Source: Oscillospiraceae bacterium
Lineage (GTDB): Bacteria; Bacillota; Clostridia; Oscillospirales; Ruminococcaceae
Direction of reading: 5' to 3'
DNA length: 33,481 nucleotides
NCBI GenBank assembly: GCA_017555565.1
Contig: JAFZGF010000070.1
Span: 1-33,481 of the forward strand
Under the pieces are notes generated by a model that was given only the letters and a program-made list of their open reading frames with translations, had not been told where the DNA came from and made no database searches. A program made the translations under genes and the position numbers. This document shows, piece after piece, positions 16,866 to 23,626 of the stretch (the stretch's first letter is position 1; each line of letters opens with the position of its first letter).

Positions 16866-17719
16866 ATACTTCTCCTTTTTGCAAAGTGTTTCTGTACAAG
16901 GGTTGCGGCAAAGTTGATTATAACTGTCAGCACCATAAGAATTGCCGCAATGGCAAAGGCCACACCAAACTCACCCTGCTCTTTTGCATAAACATAAAGG
17001 GCAACTGTAAGTGTTGCACCCGGTGCAGTGAGACCTGCGATAAGACCGTTTACTGCGTGGGCAAAACCTGCGGTAAACAGCAGAGCCGCAGATTCACCAA
17101 GGATACGGCCTACAGACAGAATACAACCTGTGATCACACCATCAACACAGCCCGGCAGTACCACTGTCCTTACCACACGCCATTTACCGGCACCAAGGCC
17201 AAAAGCACCTTCGCGGTAAGACTGCGGAACAGTTTTTAAACTTTCCTGGGTGGTGCGCATAATTGTTGGCAGGTTCATAATAACCAGAGTCAATGCACCT
17301 GCCATAAGACAGGTACCCATACTGTTGGAAAACAGCAGCATACCAACCAGACCATAGATGATGGACGGAATACCAGACAGTGTTTCTGCCGCATATTCGA
17401 TAAGCGCTACTATCTTTTTGTTGGATGCATATTCGGTGAGGTATATTGCCGCCCCCACCCCCAGAGGAAGTACAATTACAAGTGTAGCCAGTACTATGTA
17501 AATAGTATTAAGAATATCCGGCAGAATACCGATTTTTTCTGTAAGATAGCTTGGTTTTGTGGAAAGCAGTTCCCAGGTGATATTTGGTATGCCTTGAGAT
17601 AAAACATATATAAGCAGAAATAACACCAAAGCGGCTGTAAGCCCGACTGATACCAGCATCAGCCCTTTCATAAGCATTTCGTAGCGTTTTCTTTTGGGTG
17701 ATAATGATTGATTCAACAT
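16862..17719 (-). CDS. pstA: Phosphate ABC transporter permease PstA
   Basis: This 285-residue permease has six predicted helices. The cytoplasmic coupling loop has the EAA-type motif [24 protein letters not shown] (about 166-189) that contacts Pst[18 protein letters not shown] is typical of PstA. It lies 3 bases after pstC and overlaps pstB by 4 bases. With PstC it forms the phosphate channel. Confidence 0.95.
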   Translation of the reverse strand: MLNQSLSPKRKRYEMLMKGLMLVSVGLTAALVLFLLIYVLSQGIPNITWELLSTKPSYLTEKIGILPDILNTIYIVLATLVIVLPLGVGAAIYLTEYASNKKIVALIEYAAETLSGIPSIIYGLVGMLLFSNSMGTCLMAGALTLVIMNLPTIMRTTQESLKTVPQSYREGAFGLGAGKWRVVRTVVLPGCVDGVITGCILSVGRILGESAALLFTAGFAHAVNGLIAGLTAPGATLTVALYVYAKEQGEFGVAFAIAAILMVLTVIINFAATLVQKHFAKRRSI

Positions 17720-17722
17720 AGT

Positions 17723-18676
17723 TTATTCCTTTTCTCTTTTGAGGAAGAAGTTCAATGTCACATTTATAAGCATAATAAACAGGAACAGCACCAATGCTAT
17801 GGAGAACAGCGCCTGCCTCTGCAACCCGCTGGAATAGGACATTTCACTGGACACCGCAGTTGTAAGAAAGCGAACGCTCTGGAACAGAGAATCCGGCATA
17901 TTCGGCACATTGCCTGCCACCATCATTACCGCCATTGCTTCGCCGATTGCACGGCCTACACCCAGCACTACTGCCGCCGCGATACCGCTTTTTGCGGCAG
18001 GTACAGAAACTTTGAAATAGGTTTCCACAGGTGTTGCACCCAATGCCAGTGAAGCATCTTCGTATTCTTTTGGCACAGCATCCAGCGCAGTTACAGACAT
18101 TTTTATAATTGAAGGCAGAATCATAATTGCCAGAACTATAATTGCCGCCAGCAAACTTGCACCATCCGGCACATTGAAAATTTTTCTGATACCCGGTACA
18201 AGCACCAGCATACCTACCAGACCATATACAACAGAAGGTATGCCTGCCAGCAGGCTTACCGCGGTCTGCATAGCTGATTTAACCTTTGGTGATGCCATTT
18301 TTGAAAGATAAACAGCTGTCATAAAGCCTATCGGCACACCGATTACTATTGCCCCTGCTGTGCCATAGATACTTGTAAGAATAAATGGCAATATGCCGTA
18401 TTCAGGCTGGGCCGCTGTGGATGCCCACTCTTTGCCAAACAGAAAATCAGCTATGCCTATTTCTTTAATTGCAGGAATACCGGAGATTACAAGATAAACT
18501 GTAATCAGCAGTACACATCCTACTGTAATAAGGCCAAGCAACAGAAAAATTCCGTGGATAATATTTTCCATCGTCTGTGTTCTGTTTCTCTTTTTCTGTT
18601 GGTGCTTATATTCAGTCTCCCACTTTATATCCTGTATTGCATGATTGACTTTTTTGCTATTTTTACGAGTTTTCAT
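17723..18676 (-). CDS. pstC: Phosphate ABC transporter permease PstC
   Basis: This 317-residue permease has a charged N-terminal extension (about 1-35) before the first helix (about 37-62). Six helices follow in all, with LLAGIPSVVYGLVGM and an EAA-type loop EYEDASLALGATPVETYFKV. GRAIGEAMAVMMVAGN is typical of PstC. AAGGAA about 7 bases upstream supports the start. The 63-base gap to pstS contains a hairpin (18700-18725) that may lower permease levels relative to the binding protein. Confidence 0.94.
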   Translation of the reverse strand: MKTRKNSKKVNHAIQDIKWETEYKHQQKKRNRTQTMENIIHGIFLLLGLITVGCVLLITVYLVISGIPAIKEIGIADFLFGKEWASTAAQPEYGILPFILTSIYGTAGAIVIGVPIGFMTAVYLSKMASPKVKSAMQTAVSLLAGIPSVVYGLVGMLVLVPGIRKIFNVPDGASLLAAIIVLAIMILPSIIKMSVTALDAVPKEYEDASLALGATPVETYFKVSVPAAKSGIAAAVVLGVGRAIGEAMAVMMVAGNVPNMPDSLFQSVRFLTTAVSSEMSYSSGLQRQALFSIALVLFLFIMLINVTLNFFLKREKE

Positions 18677-18699
18677 ATATTTTTCCTTATAGCAGAATA

Positions 18700-18725
18700 G
18701 CGGCGGTCAGTAGCATAACCGTCGC
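18700..18725 (-). terminator. Intercistronic hairpin between pstS and pstC
   Basis: On the minus strand GCGACGGT and ACCGCCGC pair (one A-C mismatch) around a 10-base loop. There is no T-tract. It may protect pstS mRNA or attenuate transcription, giving more binding protein than permease. Confidence 0.5.
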
Positions 18726-18739
18726 ATCTGCGAATTTAC

Positions 18740-19543
18740 TTAGTTTGCAGGAACTACGCCAGCTGCAGAGATAATCTCGTTTGCATCAGCTGATGTGATG
18801 TAATCAAAGAAGTTCTGTGCAGATTCAGTAAGCGGTGTATCTGCTTTTGTTACCAGCACAAATGGTCTCTGTACTACATAGCTGCCATCTTTGATGTTTG
18901 CTTCTGTTGCAGCCACACCGTCAACTGTTACAGCCTTTACTGTATCTTTTACAGATGCAACTGATGCGTATCCGATTGCACCAGGGTTCTGGGCAACTGT
19001 TGTAATAACGTCACCTGTTGATGTAAGTTCCTGGCGGTATTTGCAGGCATCTTCTGTATCTGTGATGGATTCAAAACCGTCTCTTGTGCCAGAACCTGCT
19101 TCACGGCCGATAAGCACGATTTCTGCATCATTGCCGCCAACTTCAGCCCAGTTTGTGATTTCGCCTTTGTAAATTTTTGCGATTGTTTCAACACTCAGGT
19201 CAGCAACCGGGTTTTCAGGGTTTACAATAATTGCAATACCGTCGTATGCAAGTATTGTACCTGTAAGACCTGCATCTTTTTCTTCGGCTTTCAGATCGCG
19301 GGAAGAAAGACCGATGTCACAGCGGCCTTCCTGCACAGCTTTAATGCCAGAGCCGGAACCTGTTGGGTTATATGTAAATGTGATACCTGTATCATTCTGG
19401 AATGCTTCTCCCAGCGCACCGATTACCTTTTCCATTGATGTGGAACCGTCTGTAGAAACTGCGCCGGCAACTTCACTGCTGCAACCTGTAAAAACAGACA
19501 TAGCCATTACTGTGGCTAAAACAATAGTAATTAATTTTTTCAT
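18740..19543 (-). CDS. pstS: Phosphate-binding lipoprotein PstS
   Basis: This 267-residue extracellular phosphate-binding protein is anchored as a lipoprotein. The signal peptide MKKLITIVLATVMAM ends in the lipobox VFTGC with Cys21 as lipidation site. The mature part begins with the family's STDGSTSMEKV phosphate loop, followed by GSGSGIKAVQEGRCDIGLSSR and REAGSGTRDGFE, all phosphate-contacting regions of PstS. The start at 19543 is preceded by AAGGGGA at 7 bases; 19618 would place the signal peptide internally. It is first in the operon, under a Pho-box promoter. Confidence 0.95.
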   Translation of the reverse strand: MKKLITIVLATVMAMSVFTGCSSEVAGAVSTDGSTSMEKVIGALGEAFQNDTGITFTYNPTGSGSGIKAVQEGRCDIGLSSRDLKAEEKDAGLTGTILAYDGIAIIVNPENPVADLSVETIAKIYKGEITNWAEVGGNDAEIVLIGREAGSGTRDGFESITDTEDACKYRQELTSTGDVITTVAQNPGAIGYASVASVKDTVKAVTVDGVAATEANIKDGSYVVQRPFVLVTKADTPLTESAQNFFDYITSADANEIISAAGVVPAN

Positions 19544-19592
19544 TATAATGTCCCCTTTCAAGACTTGTGTGCATTTGTTTGCTACAGTTATC

Positions 19593-19647
19593 ATTTTAAA
19601 GACGCAATGTGAAATCAAAAATACAAGTTATGTGAAATCTATGTCAA
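19593..19647 (-). promoter_or_regulatory. Pho-box promoter of the pst operon
   Basis: On the minus strand TTGACA (19647-19642), 5 bases, then TTCACA (19636-19631) form an 11-bp-phased Pho-box pair. A further TTCACA lies at 19613-19608, about two turns downstream. A possible -10, TAAAAT, is at 19593-19598. The repeats match those before the Na/Pi transporter. Confidence 0.75.
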
Positions 19648-19799
19648 ATATTTAACTTTTGTATTTATACCGACTTGAAATTTAATTCGTTAAGATAAAA
19701 AACAGGCAAATTTCTGTTCGGTGTATTGTGGACAACAACATAAAAATATAGTATGATATATGTGTTGAATTATGCCCTTTTAAAGGAGGAATTATATAT

Positions 19800-19844
19800 A
19801 TGAAATTAGGTATCGAAATGAAAATGCCGGTTTCTGTATCTTGA
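19800..19844 (+). CDS. 14-codon mini-ORF with a strong ribosome binding site (ychF-start-like)
   Basis: AAAGGAGG lies 9 bases before an ATG that opens MKLGIEMKMPVSVS and stops. No plus-strand gene follows (rtcB is convergent). The first five residues equal those of YchF, and 14 of the first 19 bases match the 19-bp repeat at 26193 and 28446. AAATCCTTATAAA follows at 19846-19858 and also occurs before ychF at 28402-28414. I read it as a recombination scar or leader relic rather than a functional gene. Confidence 0.35.
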   Translation: MKLGIEMKMPVSVS

Positions 19845-19865
19845 TAAATCCTTATAAAAGCACAA

Positions 19866-19888
19866 AAAACCGCCATATAAGCGGTTTT
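19866..19888. terminator. Weak hairpin, possible terminator
   Basis: AAAACCGC-CATATAA-GCGGTTTT gives an 8-bp stem. On the minus strand it is followed by a T-run, and on the plus strand only by the stem's own T's. Confidence 0.45.
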
Positions 19889-19990
19889 ACAACATATTTT
19901 ATACACATAAAAATTTATAAAATCCACCATATCTTCACACCAAAATGGTGAGAAAATGGTGATACGAATTATAAAAAGAGCCTTGCATAT

Positions 19991-20021
19991 AAAAAGAACG
20001 GAGAATTCTCCGTTCTTTTTT
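19991..20021 (-). terminator. Terminator after rtcB
   Basis: The near-perfect palindrome AAAAAGAACGGAG...CTCCGTTCTTTTT lies at the rtcB stop codon. It closes the WYL/Y-RNA/Ro60/RtcB region. Confidence 0.88.
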
Positions 20022-21219
20022 AATTTGCTTTAAAGTTATACACAGGTTTCAGTATTTCGATAATATCCACAGTTTCATCAATCACATCGATAATATCCGC
20101 CATTGATTTATATGCCATAGGCGCTTCGTCAATGGTGTTTTCGTTTACTGATGTGGTGTAGATACCGGACATTGTTTGCTGATATTCAGTCATATCCAGC
20201 TTTTCTTTTGCCTGTTTGCGGGACATCAGCCTGCCTGCGCCGTGCGGGGCGGAATAGTTCCAGTCAGGGTTGCCTTTACCAACAGCAAGTATACTGCCGT
20301 CGCGCATATTTATCGGTATCAGCACCTTTTCACCTTTGTGGGCGGCGATTGCTCCTTTTCGCAGAATCATTTCATCAGTATCAATATAGTTATGGATTGT
20401 GTGGAAGGCTTCACCTGCCACAAGACCTGCACGGTCTATCAGTATTTCAGCAATCTTTTCTCTGTTTCGTGTGGCAAACTGCTGGCAGATTTCTATATCG
20501 TGGATATAGTCATCGAAAAATCTGCCGTAAAGGTAGCACAAATCCTCTGGGATAGTAGTTTCTTTTTTATCAATGGAAATTTCTTCCAGTGCTTTCTGAA
20601 TTTCCTTTCTTCGGCCTTGTTCTTTGTATGTGCGGATAATTTCATCACGTCTGTCAAAATAATCTTCCATACCTTTGTTCAGGTCAATTGCCAGCTGCTG
20701 ATATATTTCTGCCACCTGCTTGCCAAGGTTACGGCTGCCAGTGTGGATAACCAGATAGTTTGTACCGTCAGATGCACGGTCAACTTCAATAAAATGGTTG
20801 CCGCCACCAAGAGTGCCAAGGCTTCTTTCCAGCCTTTTTGTATTTTTCAGCTGTCGGTAGCAGCGCAGTGCTTCAAGGTCAAACTTTTCCTGTCTGCCTT
20901 CCCACACATTTTTGCCGGAAGGGACAAAGTGTGCTGCCGCATCCAGCTTTTCAAAGTCTATTTCGCCTTTGCCGATGTTTATTGTATACATACCACAGCC
21001 GATATCCACGCCTACGATATTTGGCACAGCTTTGCCGTGTACTGTCATTGTAGTGCCGATTGTACAGCCTTTGCCAGCGTGTACGTCAGGCATAATGCGG
21101 ATAATGCTGTTTTCTGTAAAGTCGTAGTCGCACATACGGCGTATCTGGGCTACGGCTTCATCTTCCACCACCTTTGCATAGCAGATGGCGGTATTTATTT
21201 TACCTTTTATTTCAAGCAT
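20020..21219 (-). CDS. rtcB: RtcB-family RNA-splicing/repair ligase
   Basis: The 399-residue ligase belongs to the RtcB family, which joins 2',3'-cyclic phosphate or 3'-phosphate RNA ends to 5'-OH ends using GTP and Mn2+. Metal-binding and guanylation motifs are present: DVHAGKGCTIGTTMTV, VGVDIGCGMY, GGGNHFIEVD, VIHTGSRNLGKQVAE, and SAPHGAGRLMSR, whose His is the expected GMP-linked residue. It is somewhat shorter than Escherichia coli RtcB (408). AAAGGAAA before the ATG supports the start. It lies 18 bases after ro60, so the two are co-transcribed. The setting with Ro60 and tRNA-like RNAs suggests repair or processing of broken structured RNA. No rtcA cyclase is present. Confidence 0.93.
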   Translation of the reverse strand: MLEIKGKINTAICYAKVVEDEAVAQIRRMCDYDFTENSIIRIMPDVHAGKGCTIGTTMTVHGKAVPNIVGVDIGCGMYTINIGKGEIDFEKLDAAAHFVPSGKNVWEGRQEKFDLEALRCYRQLKNTKRLERSLGTLGGGNHFIEVDRASDGTNYLVIHTGSRNLGKQVAEIYQQLAIDLNKGMEDYFDRRDEIIRTYKEQGRRKEIQKALEEISIDKKETTIPEDLCYLYGRFFDDYIHDIEICQQFATRNREKIAEILIDRAGLVAGEAFHTIHNYIDTDEMILRKGAIAAHKGEKVLIPINMRDGSILAVGKGNPDWNYSAPHGAGRLMSRKQAKEKLDMTEYQQTMSGIYTTSVNENTIDEAPMAYKSMADIIDVIDETVDIIEILKPVYNFKAN

Positions 21220-21237
21220 AGCATTTTCCTTTCTGCG

Positions 21238-22740
21238 CTATGCCGCAATTTTTGCATAGCGCTCACTTTCCAGAACTTCCATCATCAATGTGTAAGGAGA
21301 AACGATATCTCCTGCCACCATAGAAAAGATTCTTGGGTTGGCACCGGACACCAGGGCTACACCCTGCTCATTCATTCTTACAGGCTGCTGGCGGTTACGG
21401 CTGGCAACATTCCAGAAAACCACCTGTGGCAGTTTATAGCCGTAGCGTGCAAACTTTGCCTTCGCTTTTTCAAAGTTTGTGATGGAAGCACCGTCCATAC
21501 AGCCGTCAAATTCCATATCGGATATTATAATTATTTTAGCAGGCAATTCCTGCTGTGTCACCTGATTTGTCACAGCAGTGCTGAGAATCAGGTCAAAAAC
21601 TGCCTCGAGATTTGTATTTGCCACTTCATTGAAAGATGCCACATACTGTAATTTGTCTGCAAAGGTTTCACCTTTGATTTCAATCAGCTGTGGGCGGCTT
21701 GAAAACTCGATAAAGTGATTGGCAAACACACCTTTATTTCTCTGGGCAAAGTACAGACCAAGGGACAGTGCCACTGCCGCAGGCATCGGTTTTGCCTGCC
21801 AGTACATAGAGCCGGAGGTGTCTACAACTGCAATAGCATTTTCATCACCGCCAAAGTCTGGCAGGCTGTTCCAGGTGGCATTGAGGGATGCTTTTTCCTT
21901 TTCAGACATTTCTTTAAGAAAACCATACTCCCTGTCATACCAGCCGCCTTCACGCAGAAATGGCTGTACCAGTTCATAAGGCATCACATTGGAGGCATTC
22001 AGTTTTGCTGTGCTTTTTCCCACATTGGACAGAAAACTGTCATAGCGGTCAGCATCGTTGCGCATAAAGGCTTTGCGGTATTTCAGCAGTGCCTTCGATG
22101 GCTGTTTTTCATAGTCAAAGGAGTAATCCTTTTGACGCAGATTATTTTCAATAATACGGATGTGACTGCGCAGATGTGCCAGTGTTTTTCTGTACAGGGA
22201 ATCCTGCATACCCATTGCACGGGCAATGATTTTTGCATTTTTCACTGTATCAGCATTGGATGCATTTACAGATGGCAGCCATTTTGCCAGCAGGGAAACC
22301 TGACCGCCATTACTGAGGGCTTTGATATCAGCTGTAAGCTGGCTTTTGATATAATCAAGAGCATCCTGCTGACAGGCTGTGCCAAAGAGGGACAGCAGGT
22401 CGTCGTAACGGCCGTATTCTGCGATATATTCAATATTTTTCTTTACGGTCTGTGGATGGTTTTCTGCAAGCCAGTTCATTACCACGCGGAAAACCTTTCT
22501 TTCACCCAGACCGCCTCTGATATCTCTTGCAAAAAAGAGCAACTTCATTGCAATATCAGGATTTTCTGTGAAAGCGCGGATAAAACGTGTGATGATTTCT
22601 TTGTCATCTGCGTGGCGCAGTGCGCCGATTGTACCAAACAGGTCAAGACATTCGCTGTTTGTGGAAGCATATGTAATAGCACCGTTTTCTGTATATGTCA
22701 TATTGGCTGCGTTTTTAAGATATTTCAACATGAAATTCAC
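21238..22740 (-). CDS. rsr: Ro60 ortholog (Rsr), TROVE and vWA domains
   Basis: The 500-residue protein is a bacterial Ro60/Rsr: a ring of TROVE HEAT repeats (about 1-320) that binds Y RNA on its outside and misfolded RNA ends in its hole, followed by a vWA domain (about 320-500). The start MNFMLKYLKNAANMTYTENG and DLFGTIGALRHADDKEIITRFIRAF fit TROVE. The metal-ion adhesion site is VVDTSGSMYW (DxSxS). AAAGGAG just upstream fixes the start at 22740. It follows an array of tandem structured RNA modules and precedes rtcB, an order like rsr-yrlBA-rtcBA of Salmonella but with the RNAs in front. Confidence 0.94.
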   Translation of the reverse strand: MNFMLKYLKNAANMTYTENGAITYASTNSECLDLFGTIGALRHADDKEIITRFIRAFTENPDIAMKLLFFARDIRGGLGERKVFRVVMNWLAENHPQTVKKNIEYIAEYGRYDDLLSLFGTACQQDALDYIKSQLTADIKALSNGGQVSLLAKWLPSVNASNADTVKNAKIIARAMGMQDSLYRKTLAHLRSHIRIIENNLRQKDYSFDYEKQPSKALLKYRKAFMRNDADRYDSFLSNVGKSTAKLNASNVMPYELVQPFLREGGWYDREYGFLKEMSEKEKASLNATWNSLPDFGGDENAIAVVDTSGSMYWQAKPMPAAVALSLGLYFAQRNKGVFANHFIEFSSRPQLIEIKGETFADKLQYVASFNEVANTNLEAVFDLILSTAVTNQVTQQELPAKIIIISDMEFDGCMDGASITNFEKAKAKFARYGYKLPQVVFWNVASRNRQQPVRMNEQGVALVSGANPRIFSMVAGDIVSPYTLMMEVLESERYAKIAA

Positions 22741-22764
22741 TCCTTTTTGATAAATTCATTCTTC

Positions 22765-22825
22765 CAAGGCACCTTTACTTTTTTCTATTTATAGTATGTA
22801 AATTCAATTTGCTGTCAGTGCCTTT
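22765..22825 (-). ncRNA. Y-RNA-like module H (last before ro60)
   Basis: The 61-base module is on the minus strand. The closing stem is AAGGCAC (22824-22818) with GTGCCTT (22772-22766). The shared motif CAGCAAA follows the 5' arm after three bases. An inner stem TTTAC/GTAAA (22802-22798 with 22778-22774) lies inside. It is the smallest module, a simple stem-loop, ending 24 bases before the ro60 start, close enough to influence its translation. Confidence 0.7.
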
Positions 22826-22829
22826 TATA

Positions 22830-22943
22830 CAAGATGCATGGTATTAATCCAGCGCGGGTTCCCACCGCGCAAAAGTCTGTCTATAAAACAGGTGACTCTT
22901 TGTCAGTCAATGGAGAAACTTTAAGTCTGCTGTGTGCATCTTT
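22830..22943 (-). ncRNA. Y-RNA-like module G with tRNA-like cloverleaf
   Basis: The closing stem is AAGATGCA (22942-22935) with TGCATCTT (22838-22831), then CACAGCAGA. Inside is a cloverleaf. The acceptor-like stem is TCCA/TGGA (22914-22911 with 22851-22848), then TT where tRNAs have U8. The D-like arm is TGACT, a 7-base loop, AGTCA (22909-22893). The anticodon-like arm is CTGT, loop TTTATAG, ACAG (22891-22877). The T-like arm is GCGCGG, loop TGGGAAC, CCGCGC (22870-22852), joined directly to the acceptor-like stem. There is no CCA end, so it is a mimic, not a tRNA. Confidence 0.75.
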
Positions 22944-22954
22944 CCTGCGGTTAA

Positions 22955-23058
22955 CAAGACGCCAGCCCTATGTGTTTGTACACTTCAGACCTGTAAAACA
23001 GTCCGTTAGTGGGTCTCTTTTTGTCCAGAAAAGTCTATGGGTTGCTGCAGGCGTCTTT
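22955..23058 (-). ncRNA. Y-RNA-like module F
   Basis: The closing stem is AAGACGCC (23057-23050) with GGCGTCTT (22963-22956), 8 bp, followed by TGCAGCAAC. Inner elements include CTTTT-7-AAAAG, a GACC/GGTC region and GTGT-ACAA-ACAC. CCC near the start can pair with GGG near the end. It does not fold into the same clear cloverleaf as A and G. Confidence 0.7.
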
Positions 23059-23066
23059 CATTTTTG

Positions 23067-23137
23067 CAAAGCACATTTTTTCACAATTGATTTCACAGAG
23101 GAATCAGTGCGTGAGAATATTTGCTGTATGTGCTTTT
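23067..23137 (-). ncRNA. Y-RNA-like module E
   Basis: The closing stem is AAAGCACAT (23136-23128) with ATGTGCTTT (23076-23068), up to 9 bp. The shared CAGCAAAT follows the 5' arm. An inner TCAC/GTGA and TGATT/AATCA make a stem-loop. The A-rich strand before the 3' arm (GTGAAAAA) matches the AAA strand in modules A, B, D and H. Confidence 0.7.
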
Positions 23138-23148
23138 CCTTCTTACCA

Positions 23149-23228
23149 CAAAGCGCGTTTAGTGTTAAAATCAGTACATAAAAACTGTTACAGAAATAAT
23201 AAGAACACTGTTTGCTGTGTGCGCTTTT
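23149..23228 (-). ncRNA. Y-RNA-like module D
   Basis: The closing stem is AAAGCGC (23227-23221) with GCGCTTT (23156-23150). The 5' arm is followed by ACACAGCAAAC, then inner stem AGTGTT (23209-23204) with AACACT (23166-23161), then AAAC and the 3' arm. The internal loop is therefore ACACAGCAAAC facing AAAC. The apical part is a simple U-rich hairpin. Confidence 0.75.
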
Positions 23229-23256
23229 CATAATTGTATTGGTCTGTGCAGATTTC

Positions 23257-23354
23257 AAAGTGCCTGCCGTGTACTGATTTCTCCCGTCACACGGCGGCTT
23301 TGATTCGGCATGCCGTCATCTACTTTCTGCAAGGCCAGATACAACCCCGGCATT
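23257..23354 (-). ncRNA. Structured RNA segment C, divergent
   Basis: This part lies between modules B and D and does not fit the array consensus fully. AATGCC (23354-23349) could pair with GGCACTT (23264-23258) with one bulge, and its 3' end reads GCACTTTG like the others. The 5' motif is TTGCAGAAA instead of CAGCAAA and sits further inside. It contains a GCCGTGT/ACACGGC stem and the palindrome CGGCATGCCG. It may be a degenerate module or another RNA. Confidence 0.4.
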
Positions 23355-23355
23355 C

Positions 23356-23440
23356 CAAGGCTCCTTTAATAGACTACCTCCGGTGGAGTTTCCTCTAAAC
23401 CGGCATCCTGACTTTTTGCGATTTGCTGCAAGAGCCTTTG
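23356..23440 (-). ncRNA. Y-RNA-like module B
   Basis: The closing stem is AAGGCTC (23438-23432) with GAGCCTT (23363-23357), then TTGCAGCAAATC. Inside, CCGGT/ACCGG (23403-23399 with 23384-23380) encloses GAG-GAAA-CTC, a stem capped by a GNRA tetraloop. TTAAA precedes the 3' arm, matching the AAA side of the other modules. It begins only 2 bases after module A ends. Confidence 0.72.
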
Positions 23441-23442
23441 TT

Positions 23443-23546
23443 CAAGATACGTTTTAAACACCAGTATGGATTTGCACCATACACTTTCCGGTTATGAGCC
23501 GGACGGTCTTACAGCCAATGGTGAGATATTTGCTGTGGGTATCTTT
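23443..23546 (-). ncRNA. Y-RNA-like module A with tRNA-Met-like cloverleaf
   Basis: The closing stem is AAGATAC (23545-23539) with GTATCTT (23450-23444), then CCACAGCAAA. The cloverleaf has acceptor-like CACCA/TGGTG, TT linker (U8-like), D-like arm GGCTGTAAGACC, and anticodon-like TCCGG-CTCATAA-CCGGA (loop as in tRNA-Met, CAT). The variable region AAGT and T-like arm GTATGG-TGCAAAT-CCATAC follow. Position 55 of the T-loop is G instead of U. The predicted transcription start (about 23548) lies at the 5' end of the closing stem. There is no 7-bp acceptor stem or CCA end, so it mimics tRNA like known YrlA RNAs. Confidence 0.82.
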
Positions 23547-23555
23547 GTTGATTTT

Positions 23556-23599
23556 ATGATACTACCAATATTTTCCATTATCACGGAAAAAAAGTTGCG
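23556..23599 (-). promoter_or_regulatory. Promoter of the RNA array and ro60-rtcB, shared-element copy 2
   Basis: A 22-bp sequence (plus strand TTATCACGG, seven A, GTTGCG; 23578-23599) is identical to 25824-25845. On the minus strand it ends in GTGATA, a possible -35. Sixteen bases after the element comes TATCATAAAAT (-10 TATCAT, 23561-23556). The start point should be about 23548, at the first base of module A's stem. The identical copy before the WYL operon suggests control by a WYL protein. Confidence 0.7.
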
Positions 23600-23626
23600 A
23601 ACATTTTTATTGTCCGCAACTTTTTT
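23587..23626 (-). terminator. Terminator after the WYL operon
   Basis: On the minus strand AGTTGCGGACA and TGTTCGCAACT pair around ATAAAAA and are followed by a T-run. The stop codon of the second WYL gene lies in the loop. The 3' arm is also part of the next promoter element. Confidence 0.85.

Noticed and set aside
20176-21651. Plus-strand ORF of 491 codons opposite rtcB and ro60
   Set aside because: It is the antisense frame of two well-supported genes, with Cys/His/Phe-rich nonsense composition.
22834-23181. Plus-strand ORF of 115 codons over the RNA array
   Set aside because: It has no ribosome binding site or family likeness. It is Cys/Phe-rich, as expected for a shadow, and lies opposite the RNA modules.
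23240-23440. RNase P RNA
   Set aside because: TAGAGGAAACTCC and GCAGAAAGTAGATGA recall conserved RNase P pieces, but the remaining conserved regions and the size are missing, and the segment fits the array repeat.
23443-23546. A genuine tRNA-Met gene on the minus strand
   Set aside because: The anticodon-like loop CTCATAA fits, but there is no 7-bp acceptor stem, the D-arm is too short, T-loop position 55 is G and no CCA end exists. The outer 7-bp stem is shared with the other modules.
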